64,000 bases of DNA from Aequorivita todarodis (GTDB lineage: Bacteria > Bacteroidota > Bacteroidia > Flavobacteriales > Flavobacteriaceae): contig NZ_JAQQTG010000015.1 of assembly GCF_028561335.1 (NCBI RefSeq), positions 3,433 through 67,432 on the forward strand, given 5' to 3'. The notes below the pieces were generated by a model. It saw only the letters and a list, made by a program, of their open reading frames with translations, was not told where the DNA came from and ran no database searches. Below, piece by piece: positions 16,101 to 24,855 of this stretch; position 1 is the stretch's first letter, and the number at the start of each line of letters is the position of its first letter. The position numbers and the translations under genes were made by a program.

Positions 16101-16130
16101 AAAAAAACCCCTTCAATTCTGAAGAGGTTT
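16101..16130 (-). terminator. Terminator behind the tRNA-Met gene
   Basis: On the minus strand AAACCTCTTC, a small loop, then GAAGGGGTTTTTTT. It starts 5 bp after the tRNA 3' end. Confidence 0.85.
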
Positions 16131-16134
16131 ATAG

Positions 16135-16208
16135 TAGCGAGATCGGGACTTGAACCCGAGGCCTCCGGGTTATGAATCCGACGCTCTAACCAGCTGAGCT
16201 ACCTCGCC
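16135..16208 (-). tRNA. tRNA-Met (anticodon CAT)
   Basis: The minus strand reads GGCGAGGTAGCTCAGCTGGT at the 5' end, with a D-arm, an anticodon loop containing TTCATAA, and the T-arm TCGGG-TTCAAGT-CCCGA. The acceptor stem has G-U pairs at both ends. CCA is not encoded. An elongator tRNA-Met is the natural call; a tRNA-Ile2 (lysidine-modified CAT) is the alternative and cannot be fully excluded by eye. Confidence 0.92.
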
Positions 16209-16252
16209 ATATTTTCGGCCCATGCTGCCAAAGCATTTTGCTTAGGCGGGTG

Positions 16253-16283
16253 CAAAGATAGAAACAAAATTATCTGTCGCAAA
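16253..16283 (-). promoter_or_regulatory. Promoter of the tRNA-Met gene
   Basis: On the minus strand TTTG (16280-16283) and TATCTTTG (16253-16260) are separated by exactly 19 bp, an ideal Bacteroidota housekeeping promoter about 45 bp upstream of the mature tRNA. Confidence 0.75.
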
Positions 16284-16410
16284 TATTAAGTTCTGTTTTT
16301 ATTGAAATTATTTTGCCTTTCTCTTTGCTTTTTTTAAAAGAAAAATTTTCAATCTTTCATTTGAGGTTAAGATTAATATCTATATATTGGGCATCAACTA
16401 ACAGAAAGCT

Positions 16411-16797
16411 ATGGAAGACAAAATAAAATATGAAATGGAATTCCCCATTCAGGTTTCCCCTTCACTTTTATACCAGTATATTTCAACGCCTTCGGGACTT
16501 TCCGAATGGTACGCAGACAACGTAAACTCAAGGGGCGAATATTACACTTTTATTTGGGCCCAAAGTGAGGAACGCGCAAAACTCCTGAGCAAAAAAAGCC
16601 CGGAACGCATTAAGTTTAGATGGGTTGAGGACGAAGGGGAAGAGTTCTATTTTGAACTTCGTATCCAGGTTGACGAAATTACCAAGGACGTCTCCTTAAT
16701 GGTAACCGACTTTGCCGAGGAAGATGAAGTGGAAGAAGGAAAAATGCTCTGGGAGAATATGATTTCCAACCTTAAGTCAATTTTGGGTTCAACCTAA
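16411..16797 (+). CDS. START-like (AHSA1-related) domain protein
   Basis: The product has 128 residues. EFPIQVSPSLLYQYISTPSG, LSEWYADNVNSRGEYYTFIW and ISNLKSILGS match the SRPBCC/START-like fold of the Bacteroidota START_2 family. It is highly acidic, soluble, with no signal. The ligand is unknown. It precedes the class IV aminotransferase gene by 56 bp, with a terminator-like hairpin in between. Confidence 0.85.
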   Translation: MEDKIKYEMEFPIQVSPSLLYQYISTPSGLSEWYADNVNSRGEYYTFIWAQSEERAKLLSKKSPERIKFRWVEDEGEEFYFELRIQVDEITKDVSLMVTDFAEEDEVEEGKMLWENMISNLKSILGST

Positions 16798-16824
16798 AAT
16801 CCCTTTAAAATATAATACCTTTGC

Positions 16825-16853
16825 ACCGTCCGTTAAAAAAGGACGGTTTTTTT
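16825..16853 (+). terminator. Terminator-like hairpin abutting a start codon
   Basis: CCGTCC-GTTAAAAAA-GGACGG followed by seven T runs straight into the ATG at 16854. A TAnnTTTG-like element (TACCTTTG, 16816-16823) lies just before it, so the hairpin could end the START-gene transcript or sit in the 5' leader of the next gene. Confidence 0.7.
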
Positions 16854-17699
16854 ATGGTCAATATAAACGGAACGCTGATTGCAAATGGGAAAGCTACTAT
16901 CGCAATAGACAATAGGGGCCTAAATTATGGCGATGCAGTTTTTGAAACCTTGCGGTTTTCAGGAGGAAAAATATACTTTTGGGAAGATCATTACTTTCGG
17001 TTGATGGCCTCCATGCGCATCCTTCGGATGGAGATTCCAATGGATTTTACAATGGAATTTTTGGAGGAGGAAATTTTACGGACCATTTCTTCAACAGGAA
17101 AAATGGAAGCGTCAATTCGGGTAAAGTTGCTTGTTTGGCGCAAAACGGGAGGAAAATATACGCCAAATACCAATGACATTGAATATGTAATTTCCTATGA
17201 AAAACTAGACACACCTTTTTATATTTTATACGAAACGGATTATGAAGTTGAGCTTTTTAAGGATCATTACATCACTTCGGGATTGCTTTCAACCTTAAAA
17301 ACCAATAACAGGCTTATAAACATATTGGGAAGTATTTTTGCGAAAGAGAATGATTTTCAAAACTGCTTGTTGTTGAACGAAAAGAAACAAGTGGTGGAAG
17401 CGCTCAACGGCAATCTGTTTTTAATTTCCGGGAACGTAATAAAAACACCGCCACTAACTGATGGTTGCCTCAATGGGATTCTTAGAAAACAACTGATTGC
17501 TATTTTTAAGAAAATGCACGATTTCGCATTTGAAGAAGCTTCAATTTCTCCTTTTGAACTTCAGAAGGCCGATGAAATTTTTATAACCAACACAATCCAG
17601 GGCATTGTTTCTGTAACAAAATATCGCAAAAAGAAATTTGGAAATGAAATGGCCAAACAATTGTTGCCAAAACTGAATTTAAAGGCACGAATGGGTTAA
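16854..17699 (+). CDS. Class IV aminotransferase (branched-chain aminotransferase / ADC lyase-like)
   Basis: From the ATG at 16854 the product has 281 residues and begins MVNINGTLIANGKATIAIDN. Fold-type IV PLP motifs are visible: NRGLNYGDAVFETLRF, WEDHYFRLMASMRIL, TLKTNNRLINILGSIFAKEN (the family's Lys region) and the cofactor loop EALNGNLFLISG with TDGCLNGILRK. Family members are 4-amino-4-deoxychorismate lyase, D-amino acid or branched-chain aminotransferase; the sequence alone does not decide. An upstream in-frame ATG-like start at 16821 would put the hairpin inside the gene and is unlikely. Confidence 0.9.
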   Translation: MVNINGTLIANGKATIAIDNRGLNYGDAVFETLRFSGGKIYFWEDHYFRLMASMRILRMEIPMDFTMEFLEEEILRTISSTGKMEASIRVKLLVWRKTGGKYTPNTNDIEYVISYEKLDTPFYILYETDYEVELFKDHYITSGLLSTLKTNNRLINILGSIFAKENDFQNCLLLNEKKQVVEALNGNLFLISGNVIKTPPLTDGCLNGILRKQLIAIFKKMHDFAFEEASISPFELQKADEIFITNTIQGIVSVTKYRKKKFGNEMAKQLLPKLNLKARMG

Positions 17700-18256
17700 T
17701 TGAAACTTGGGTTCTCGGGGGCATTGGACCACAAAACATAATCGCCGCCAAACTCAATCATCTTTTCTTTCCAAAAGTTTATATTGCTTTTGCCGATGAT
17801 GGTATTGTTGTAGTTGTTTGGGACCACTACCCAGCTATTCACTTCCAGTTCCTGTTCCAACTGTTCGCTTTCCCAGCCGGAGTAGCCAAGGAAAAAACGG
17901 ATTTGGTCTTTTTTCAGTTTGTCTTCCTTCAGCAAATCGATAATAGCGCTAAAATCGCCGCCCCAATAGATTCCGTTGGAAATTTCAATACTGTCTGGAA
18001 TAATTTCTGGGATGCAATGAATAAAATAAAGATTGTCCTGCTCCACGGGCCCGCCGTTATATACCGGAAGCCTTGAGTTTACTTCGGGAACAAAGTCCCG
18101 CAGCTTGTGTTCTAAGGGTTTGTTAAGAATAAAACCAACCGAACCGTTTTCGTTATATTCAGCTAAAAGCACTACGGAACGATTAAAGGAAACGTCCCCT
18201 ATAATGGATGGCTCAGCAACCAATAATAGTCCCTTGGCTGGTTTTAAGGTGGTCAT
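17696..18256 (-). CDS. YqgE/AlgH family protein (UPF0301)
   Basis: The product has 186 residues. PAKGLLLVAEPSIIGDVSFN, NGSVGFILNKPLEH, VYNGGPVEQDNLYFIH and FLGYSGWESEQLEQELE are the diagnostic UPF0301 blocks. The family is conserved but biochemically uncharacterised. It converges with the aminotransferase gene, overlapping by 4 bp. Confidence 0.95.
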   Translation of the reverse strand: MTTLKPAKGLLLVAEPSIIGDVSFNRSVVLLAEYNENGSVGFILNKPLEHKLRDFVPEVNSRLPVYNGGPVEQDNLYFIHCIPEIIPDSIEISNGIYWGGDFSAIIDLLKEDKLKKDQIRFFLGYSGWESEQLEQELEVNSWVVVPNNYNNTIIGKSNINFWKEKMIEFGGDYVLWSNAPENPSFN

Positions 18257-18397
18257 TTTGTTTTTTTGGTTAAATAAATCTAAGTATTAAATTTAAGATT
18301 ACCAAAAAAATACTAAAATGATGTTTAAATTATATTTTATTGATTAAAAGCTATAAAACGTTACGGTATTCTAAATAACTAAATATCAGCAAAATAA

Positions 18398-18433
18398 AAA
18401 ACCTTCTTTCCCAAGTTATTTGGTAAGAAGGTT
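18398..18433 (-). terminator. Terminator of the HU gene
   Basis: On the minus strand AAACCTTCTTACC, a loop, then a complementary arm ending GGTTTTTTA. The stem contains an internal mismatch but the T run is clear. Confidence 0.8.
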
Positions 18434-18462
18434 TCTTAAAAAATTTGTAAAATATTTTACAA

Positions 18463-18735
18463 TTAGTTTACGCTGTTTTGTAAATCTGAACCAGCTTTGA
18501 ATTTCACTACTTTTTTAGCAGCAATTTTAATGGTTTTACCAGTTTGAGGGTTTCTTCCTTCTCTGGCGGCTCTTTTTGATACTGACCAAGATCCGAAACC
18601 TACTAGGGATACTCTGTTACCCTTTTTAAGGGAACTTTGAACGTTGCCCAAGAAAGACTCTAATGCCTTCTTGGCAGCAGCTTTTGTAATTCCGGCATCA
18701 GCTGCCATTGCATCGATTAAATCTGATTTGTTCAT
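18463..18735 (-). CDS. HU family DNA-binding protein
   Basis: The product has 90 residues, begins MNKSDLIDAMAADAGITKAA and carries the HU signature VSLVGFGSWSVSKRAAREGRNPQTGK with the conserved Pro of the beta-arm. It bends DNA as a dimer and packs the nucleoid. The gene is single, with its own terminator, and a TAAATTTG -10-like element on the minus strand at 18783-18790. Confidence 0.96.
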   Translation of the reverse strand: MNKSDLIDAMAADAGITKAAAKKALESFLGNVQSSLKKGNRVSLVGFGSWSVSKRAAREGRNPQTGKTIKIAAKKVVKFKAGSDLQNSVN

Positions 18736-18782
18736 AATTTTTTTAAATTAAATTGTTGGTTAAACTTCGATTAATTGCCCTA

Positions 18783-18790
18783 CAAATTTA
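18783..18790 (-). promoter_or_regulatory. Probable -7 element of the HU promoter
   Basis: TAAATTTG on the minus strand, about 48 bp upstream of the HU start, fits TAnnTTTG. The upstream element is only a partial match (TTGC about 18 bp away). Confidence 0.4.
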
Positions 18791-18915
18791 ATAGGAATAT
18801 CCGTTCAGGCAAGTAACCACGCTGTAAATCCCTGATTTTGTTGATAACTTGGGCTGTTTGTTAATAAACATGGGGCTTTTTTCGGCTTTTTAATGAAATC
18901 AGTGCTGACAAGGGT

Positions 18916-19866
18916 TTACGTTAGTTTGCAATCTTCGGCAAAAGAATACCCATTTAAGAGTGACGAAACTTCCATTTTTCGTTTTCCGGGAAGTTGTATT
19001 TCAGTAATAATAATGTAACCATCCGGGCACGCAACTTTTAGCTCCCTTTTTGAAGTTTTAATGGTTCCCGGCTCAAAAGAGTGATCATCCTTTTCAAAAG
19101 ATGCTTCGTAAATTTTTGTTTTTAATGTTTCGCCATTGTTATGAAGGATTGACCAAGCCACAGGATAGGGAGAAAGCCCACGTATAAAGGCGTCTATATC
19201 GTCCCCGGGTTTTGTCCAGTCTATTCGTGTGTTTTCCGGGGTCAGTTTTGGTGCGTCTTTTAAGCCGTCGCTTTCGGGTTGTGGTTTTGGAGCTGCGTTC
19301 CCTTTTTCAATGAGGTTGAGTGTTTCCAAAACCAGTTCGCTTCCCTTCTGCATTAACTTATCGTGAAGTGTCTCCGCAGTTTCCCCTTTTTCAATCCTCA
19401 CTTCTTTATTTGCTATTATGGCACCGGTATCAATTTTTTCGTCTATAAAAAAGGTGGTTACACCTGTCTTTTTTTCCTGGTTGATGATGGCCCAATTAAT
19501 AGGTGCGGCACCTCTGTATTGGGGCAGCAGCGAAGCGTGCAGGTTGAAAGTGCCCAATTTGGGCATTTGCCAAACCGCTTTTGGAAGCATCCGGAAAGCC
19601 ACTACAACTTGAAGGTTGGCCTGTAAACCTTTTAATTCTTCCAAAAAAGTTTCGTCTTTCAAATTTGTGGGTTGAAGAATTTTCAAATTTTGGGAAAGCG
19701 CGTACTCCTTCACCGCCGAGCCCATTAATTTTCTTCCGCGGCCAGCGGGTCTGTCGGGAGCGGTGATGACCCCTACAATATTTTTACCGGCTTCAATCAT
19801 TTCTTTTAGAACTCCTACCGCAAAATCGGGGGTTCCCATAAATACGATTCTTAAATCTTTCGGCAT
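18916..19866 (-). CDS. fmt: Methionyl-tRNA formyltransferase
   Basis: The product has 316 residues, normal for Fmt. It starts MPKDLRIVFMGTPDFAVGVL, and has the catalytic region FNLHASLLPQYRGAAPINWA with Asn, His and the later Asp (GVTTFFIDEKIDTGAII), plus the C-terminal OB-like domain. It formylates initiator Met-tRNA with 10-formyl-THF. The gene lies 10 bp downstream of recQ on the same strand, so the two form an operon. Confidence 0.97.
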   Translation of the reverse strand: MPKDLRIVFMGTPDFAVGVLKEMIEAGKNIVGVITAPDRPAGRGRKLMGSAVKEYALSQNLKILQPTNLKDETFLEELKGLQANLQVVVAFRMLPKAVWQMPKLGTFNLHASLLPQYRGAAPINWAIINQEKKTGVTTFFIDEKIDTGAIIANKEVRIEKGETAETLHDKLMQKGSELVLETLNLIEKGNAAPKPQPESDGLKDAPKLTPENTRIDWTKPGDDIDAFIRGLSPYPVAWSILHNNGETLKTKIYEASFEKDDHSFEPGTIKTSKRELKVACPDGYIIITEIQLPGKRKMEVSSLLNGYSFAEDCKLT

Positions 19867-19876
19867 TTTTTAACTG

Positions 19877-21775
19877 TTAGTTTAAATAATATCGGTTTTT
19901 AGGATTGATCTTTATCTTATTGGCGTCCATCAACAAACGGAGCACCTTTAAAATATCGGTTTCGGCAAAAGTAAGTTTTTCTGAAATGTCCCGCGAACTT
20001 AAATCGCCGCCTTCAATAAGCGCAAGTATCTGAGTAGCGAGGCGTTGCACCTCCTTGTTTGATAAATTTGAATCCTGTACTTTGCAAACCGAACAAATTC
20101 CGCATTTGCTTACGGTGGTTTCGCCAAAATAGGAGACCAGTTGTTCGCTTCGGCAAGTTTTGGTATTTGCTATATAGGTTAGCACCGAATTTACCTGTGC
20201 CGTTTTTTTTCGGTTTAAGGCTTCCACTTCACGAGAAATAACGTTTATGGTTTTGTCATCTTCCCGCGGTACGAGAAAGGTGAGCGTTACGTCGGTTATC
20301 TGCAGCGTTAGGCCAACTACATGGTCGCGTTCCATCTTTTTAAGGACGGCTATAATGGTTTCAATAGATTGTCCCGTTTTGGACATAATCAAATCCAGAT
20401 TGATGGCGGTTGGCATTTCAAATATTCCGCCATATATCCTGAGGATTGTTTTCCCGATAATGGAAGCGGTTGCATCTTTTTCGAAATAACGGAGCACTTG
20501 TTCCGAAGAAATCAAAAACTGGACAATCGATTTTCGCCCGAATTCCTGTGAAAGCTGAATAATGCCCAATCGGTCCAAGCTGTTCAAGGCATTATAGGTT
20601 AACAGCGAATTGAGGTTGTATGTTTTACAGAATTCCGAAAAACCGAAATTGTGTTTGGTAAATTCCCCTTCGCCGTAAGGTATTTGGAAATAATTGGTAA
20701 GCGTGCGGTATATTCTTTTTAATTCTGAAGTAGTGGGCAGCGATTCGACAAACTGCTGCTTTACATACATTTTATCGTACTCATTATAAAGGAGCACTGC
20801 CGTAGCGTATTCGCCATCGCGCCCCGCCCGACCAGCTTCCTGAAAATAGCTCTCAAGGCTTTCGGGAATTTGAAGGTGAATAACGAAACGCACATTGGGG
20901 TGGTCAATGCCCATTCCAAAAGCACTTGTGGCCACCATTGTTGAAAACTTCCCGCTTCGCCAAGACTGGAGTTTTTGCGCTTTTTCCTTGGTTGAAATTC
21001 CGCCGTGAAAAAAAGTGGCGGAAATCCCCAAACTGTTAAGTTGCCCGCTTATTTCAACGGTGCTTTTTCTGTTTCTGACATAAACAATGGCAGAACCACT
21101 GTTTGTTTTGAGAAGCTGCTCTGCCTTATAGAGCTTATCTTCCTCCTTAAAAACCTGATACGAAAGATTTTCCCGTACAAATGAATTTTTGAAAACCGCA
21201 GGAAGTTCCATTTTTAATTCCGAAATGGTATCTTCCAGAACTTCAGCGGTTGCGGTTGCGGTAAGCGCGATTACGGGGGCCAACGGATGAATTTCCCGAA
21301 GCAAGGTTATGTTTTTGTAGGCTGGCCGAAAATCATTTCCCCATTGCGAGATGCAGTGGGCTTCATCAACCGCAATCAAATTCACGTTCATCTGCTTGAT
21401 GTAGTTTTGAACTATTTCTTGTTGGAGCCTTTCGGGCGAAAGGTATAGGAACTTGTAATTTCCGTAAAGCGCATTGTCCAGTAGCGTATTCAATTCGTCA
21501 AAAGAAATTCCGCCGGTCAGTTTTAAAGCTTTTATGCCGTGTTCCTTCAGCGCATTTACTTGGTCGCCCATCAGTGCCACCAAAGGCGAAACCACAATGC
21601 AGATGCCTTCCATTGCCAAGGCCGGGACTTGAAAGCACAATGATTTTCCGCCGCCCGTGGGCAAGAGCGCCACGGTGTCCTTTCCACTTAATACGGATGC
21701 AATTATTTCTTCCTGCAACGGTTTGAAGGAAGTAAAGCCCCAGTATTTGGTCAGGATGTCGTGGATGTTTGTCAA
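19877..21775 (-). CDS. recQ: ATP-dependent DNA helicase RecQ
   Basis: The product has 632 residues. Motif 0 and Walker A read FKPLQEEIIASVL and LLPTGGGKSLCFQVP; motif II is VDEAHCISQWGNDFRP; motif IV-VI include ATSAFGMGIDHPNVRFVIH and YFQEAGRAGRDG. The zinc-binding part ends KCGICSVCKVQ (around residue 560). A C-terminal winged-helix-like segment follows instead of a clear HRDC domain. The enzyme unwinds DNA 3' to 5' in recombination and fork repair. It precedes fmt by 10 bp. Confidence 0.95.
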   Translation of the reverse strand: MTNIHDILTKYWGFTSFKPLQEEIIASVLSGKDTVALLPTGGGKSLCFQVPALAMEGICIVVSPLVALMGDQVNALKEHGIKALKLTGGISFDELNTLLDNALYGNYKFLYLSPERLQQEIVQNYIKQMNVNLIAVDEAHCISQWGNDFRPAYKNITLLREIHPLAPVIALTATATAEVLEDTISELKMELPAVFKNSFVRENLSYQVFKEEDKLYKAEQLLKTNSGSAIVYVRNRKSTVEISGQLNSLGISATFFHGGISTKEKAQKLQSWRSGKFSTMVATSAFGMGIDHPNVRFVIHLQIPESLESYFQEAGRAGRDGEYATAVLLYNEYDKMYVKQQFVESLPTTSELKRIYRTLTNYFQIPYGEGEFTKHNFGFSEFCKTYNLNSLLTYNALNSLDRLGIIQLSQEFGRKSIVQFLISSEQVLRYFEKDATASIIGKTILRIYGGIFEMPTAINLDLIMSKTGQSIETIIAVLKKMERDHVVGLTLQITDVTLTFLVPREDDKTINVISREVEALNRKKTAQVNSVLTYIANTKTCRSEQLVSYFGETTVSKCGICSVCKVQDSNLSNKEVQRLATQILALIEGGDLSSRDISEKLTFAETDILKVLRLLMDANKIKINPKNRYYLN

Positions 21776-21869
21776 GGTTATTGGGTTACTGTGTTTTTGG
21801 GTTGCTAAGGTATTGCGTTATTATGGGGTGAAGTTTCTGGATTATTTTTTAAAGTAGCCCAAAACTATC

Positions 21870-22418
21870 TCAATATCCCAATTTTTTTAAAATGAACTGC
21901 GCCCGCTCCGTTATAGCACCCACGGGTACTTCGTGAATTTTGTAAGCGTATTTTTCGTACCCATTTTTCAAGAAATGAAAGATTTTTTCAGCTTGCTCAA
22001 AAGATTCGTAACGTTCGTTGTCCTGTTCGTAAATTTCTTCCCACGGGGGCAGTACGAAGACTTCATCGTATCTATGCCCAAGACAGGTTTCTGAAAAGTT
22101 TTCGGGATAATGGGTATCCACAAAATCCATGTAGGCCGTAACATCGGGCATTCCGCGATCGTAGAAAAGTATTGGTGCTGCGCAGTTTTTTCCTTCGTGG
22201 AATTGCTTAAGGCGTCCTTTTAGCAGTTTTTCACTGAAAAGAATTGGGTTCTCTAAAAACAGTTGTGCAATGCCTTCCTTTTGGGCTTCCAAAATAACGT
22301 CCCTTGAAATTTCGTGCATAACGGCATAGCCTTCCTTTTCCAAATGCCTAATAAGTGCTGTTTTTCCTGAACCGGGCCCGCCAGTGATTACAATTCTTTT
22401 CGTTTCCAAAGGTTTCAA
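21870..22418 (-). CDS. AAA_28-type ATPase/kinase
   Basis: The product has 182 residues. It begins with Walker A as RIVITGGPGSGKTALIRHLE and has ILFYDRGMPDVTAYMDF, the Walker-B-like Asp typical of the AAA_28 (NadR/Ttd14-like) family. ERYESFEQAEKIFHFLKNGY and the C-terminal AITERAQFILKKL are also family-typical. It may be a small nucleoside or phosphate kinase-like NTPase; the substrate is unknown. The gene stands alone, divergent from the DUF493 gene. Confidence 0.88.
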   Translation of the reverse strand: MKPLETKRIVITGGPGSGKTALIRHLEKEGYAVMHEISRDVILEAQKEGIAQLFLENPILFSEKLLKGRLKQFHEGKNCAAPILFYDRGMPDVTAYMDFVDTHYPENFSETCLGHRYDEVFVLPPWEEIYEQDNERYESFEQAEKIFHFLKNGYEKYAYKIHEVPVGAITERAQFILKKLGY

Positions 22419-22492
22419 TTTTATACAAAGTAAGTAAATAAATATTTGTGGTGAAAGTGTATCTTTGTTGCCTATACACTATTATTATTTTA

Positions 22493-22783
22493 ATGGATCA
22501 GGACAAAAATACAGCGGAATTTTACGAGCGATTAAAAAAACAACTTGAAGAAGATACCACGTGGCCATCGCCCTATCTTTTTAAATTTATAGTACCCGCC
22601 AACCTTGAAAAAATTGCCGAAATAGAAGCTATTTTTGATGGGACCGATGCCGAAATAACTACCCGCGACTCATCAAAAGGAACCTATTCCAGTGTCTCTA
22701 TTAAAGTTACAATGGACTCTCCGGACGATGTGGTTAAAAAATATCTTGAAGTTTCAACCGTTGAAGGAGTAATTTCACTATAA
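22493..22783 (+). CDS. DUF493 family protein
   Basis: From the ATG at 22493 the product is 96 residues (MDQDKNTAEFYERLKKQLEE); an in-frame TTG at 22448 lies before the TATCTTTG promoter-like element at 22460 and is unlikely. WPSPYLFKFIVPANLEKIAE and SSKGTYSSVSIKVTMDS match the DUF493 (YbeD) ferredoxin-like regulatory fold. In E. coli the related YbeD sits by the lipoate genes; here there is no such context. Confidence 0.9.
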   Translation: MDQDKNTAEFYERLKKQLEEDTTWPSPYLFKFIVPANLEKIAEIEAIFDGTDAEITTRDSSKGTYSSVSIKVTMDSPDDVVKKYLEVSTVEGVISL

Positions 22784-22861
22784 TTTTTAGTATTTTGCGT
22801 GAGAAACGATTTTCAATCTTTCCGAATACACTAAATATTCTTTCCTTAATATAAAAACATT

Positions 22862-23518
22862 TTGATACAAGAAGTAGCACAAATAGAATACAATACAGAG
22901 CGTCCAAAATTGATTATCCCTGAATACGGACGCCACATTCAAAAAATGGTAGATCAAGCGATCGCTACAGAAGACAAAGACGAACGAAATAAAATAGCCA
23001 AAAGCATCATTGCGGTAATGGGAAATTTAAACCCGCACCTTCGCGACGTTCCTGATTTTCAGCCCATGCTTTGGGACCAGCTTTTTATTATTTCAGACTT
23101 TAAACTTGATGTGGACTCTCCTTTTCCAATTCCCTCAAGGGAAGAGCTCATGGAGCGCCCAGATCCTTTAAAATATCCACAAAACCACCCGAAGTATCGC
23201 TTTTACGGCAATAACATCAAACGAATGATTGATGTGGCAAACAGTTGGGAAGAAGGCGATAAAAAAGAAGGGCTGATCCTTACGATTGCAAACCACATGA
23301 AAAAATGTTTCCTCAATTGGAACAAGGACACTGTGGAAGATGATGTGATCTTTGCACATCTTTATGAACTTTCTGACGGAAAGATCAACCTAAAAAACAG
23401 CGATGAGGATTTAAGTGATGCTTCCAATTTATTGAAGAACAAAAAGCGTTTCAACACAAATTCTTCAGGAAAGAAAAACTACAAGCAAAGCAGCAACCGC
23501 AACCGCAAACGTTATTAA
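22862..23518 (+). CDS. DUF4290 family protein
   Basis: The product has 218 residues with a TTG start at 22862. VAQIEYNTERPKLIIPEYGR and MVDQAIATEDKDERNKIAKS match the Bacteroidota DUF4290 family, which is found upstream of murA throughout the phylum. The tail is Lys/Asn/Ser-rich (KNYKQSSNRNRKRY), looking like a nucleic-acid or polyanion binder. Function unknown. It lies 17 bp before murA, suggesting one operon. Confidence 0.88.
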   Translation: MIQEVAQIEYNTERPKLIIPEYGRHIQKMVDQAIATEDKDERNKIAKSIIAVMGNLNPHLRDVPDFQPMLWDQLFIISDFKLDVDSPFPIPSREELMERPDPLKYPQNHPKYRFYGNNIKRMIDVANSWEEGDKKEGLILTIANHMKKCFLNWNKDTVEDDVIFAHLYELSDGKINLKNSDEDLSDASNLLKNKKRFNTNSSGKKNYKQSSNRNRKRY

Positions 23519-23535
23519 AATTCCAACCATTATCT

Positions 23536-24849
23536 ATGGGAACTTTTCAAATAGAGGGCGGGCATACACTGAAAGGCGAAATTACGCCCCAGGGTGCCAA
23601 AAATGAAGCCTTACAAATTCTTTGTGCCGTATTATTGACTCCGGAAAAAGTGATCATCGAGAACATTCCGGATATTCTTGACGTCAATAAACTGATAAAA
23701 ATCCTTGAGAACCTCGGCGTAAAAATCCAAAAACTTGGAAAGGGCAAATACGCTTTTACGGCAGACGATATCAATCTTGAGTATCTGGAATCCGAACTCT
23801 TCAAACAAGAAGGAAGCTCGCTACGCGGTTCCATTATGATTGTTGGGCCTTTGTTGGCAAGATTCGGAAAGGGCTATATTCCTAGGCCGGGCGGCGATAA
23901 AATTGGAAGAAGAAGACTGGACACCCATTTTGAAGGTTTTATAAAACTTGGGGCAAAATTCCGATACAATAAGGAGGAGCGCTTTTATGGCGTTGAGGCC
24001 CCAAAAGGTTTAAAAGGAACTTATATGCTTTTGGACCAGGCCTCTGTTACGGGAACAGCGAACATTGTTATGGCAGCTGTTTTGGCTAAAGGAAAAACTA
24101 CAATTTACAATGCCGCTTGCGAGCCATACATTCAGCAACTCTGCAAAATGCTGAACGCAATGGGTGCCAAAATAACCGGTGTCGGTTCTAATTTGCTGAT
24201 TATTGAAGGTGTAAAAAACCTCGGTGGCTGTAAACACAGGATCTTGCCGGATATGATTGAAATAGGCAGTTGGATTGGTCTGGCTGCGATGACCCATAGT
24301 GAAATTACGATTAAAAACGTTAGTTGGGAAAATTTAGGCATAATCCCGGAAACCTTTAGAAAACTGGGGATTAAGCTGAACAAGAAAGGAGACGATATTC
24401 ATATTCCCTCGCACAAGGAATACGAAATCCAAGGATATATTGATGGATCCATTCTTACCGTAGCCGATGCGCCGTGGCCGGGTTTTACCCCAGATTTATT
24501 GAGCATTGTTCTCGTGGTTTGTACGCAAGCAAAAGGAAGCGTGCTCATTCATCAAAAAATGTTTGAAAGCCGTTTGTTTTTTGTGGATAAGTTGATAGAT
24601 ATGGGAGCGAAAATCATTCTTTGCGACCCGCACAGAGCAACGGTTATTGGCCATAACTTCCAGTCGAACCTGAAAGCCACAACCATGGTATCGCCAGACA
24701 TTAGAGCTGGAATTTCATTGTTGATCGCGGCACTTTCAGCGGAAGGCACAAGTACCATCCACAATATTGAACAGATAGACAGGGGTTATGAAAATATTGA
24801 CGAAAGACTTCGGGCAATTGGCGCAAGAATTACAAGGACTGAGTCCTAA
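23536..24849 (+). CDS. murA: UDP-N-acetylglucosamine 1-carboxyvinyltransferase with Asp at the catalytic Cys position
   Basis: The product has 437 residues. EGGHTLKGEITPQGAKNEAL and the repeated inside-out alpha/beta barrel halves are clear. MurA transfers enolpyruvate from PEP to UDP-GlcNAc, the first committed step of peptidoglycan synthesis. The active-site loop reads YIPRPGGDKIGRRRLDTHFE: the residue that corresponds to E. coli Cys115 is Asp121 (codon GAT at 23896-23898). Natural Asp variants of this kind are known from Mycobacterium, Chlamydia and Borrelia and are insensitive to fosfomycin. Frame and length are normal, so this is not decay. Confidence 0.97.
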   Translation: MGTFQIEGGHTLKGEITPQGAKNEALQILCAVLLTPEKVIIENIPDILDVNKLIKILENLGVKIQKLGKGKYAFTADDINLEYLESELFKQEGSSLRGSIMIVGPLLARFGKGYIPRPGGDKIGRRRLDTHFEGFIKLGAKFRYNKEERFYGVEAPKGLKGTYMLLDQASVTGTANIVMAAVLAKGKTTIYNAACEPYIQQLCKMLNAMGAKITGVGSNLLIIEGVKNLGGCKHRILPDMIEIGSWIGLAAMTHSEITIKNVSWENLGIIPETFRKLGIKLNKKGDDIHIPSHKEYEIQGYIDGSILTVADAPWPGFTPDLLSIVLVVCTQAKGSVLIHQKMFESRLFFVDKLIDMGAKIILCDPHRATVIGHNFQSNLKATTMVSPDIRAGISLLIAALSAEGTSTIHNIEQIDRGYENIDERLRAIGARITRTES

Positions 24850-24855
24850 AACAAG

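Noticed and set aside
16135-16208. tRNA-Ile2 (CAT)
   Set aside because: Possible because of the CAT anticodon, but identity elements cannot be judged with confidence; tRNA-Met is the default.
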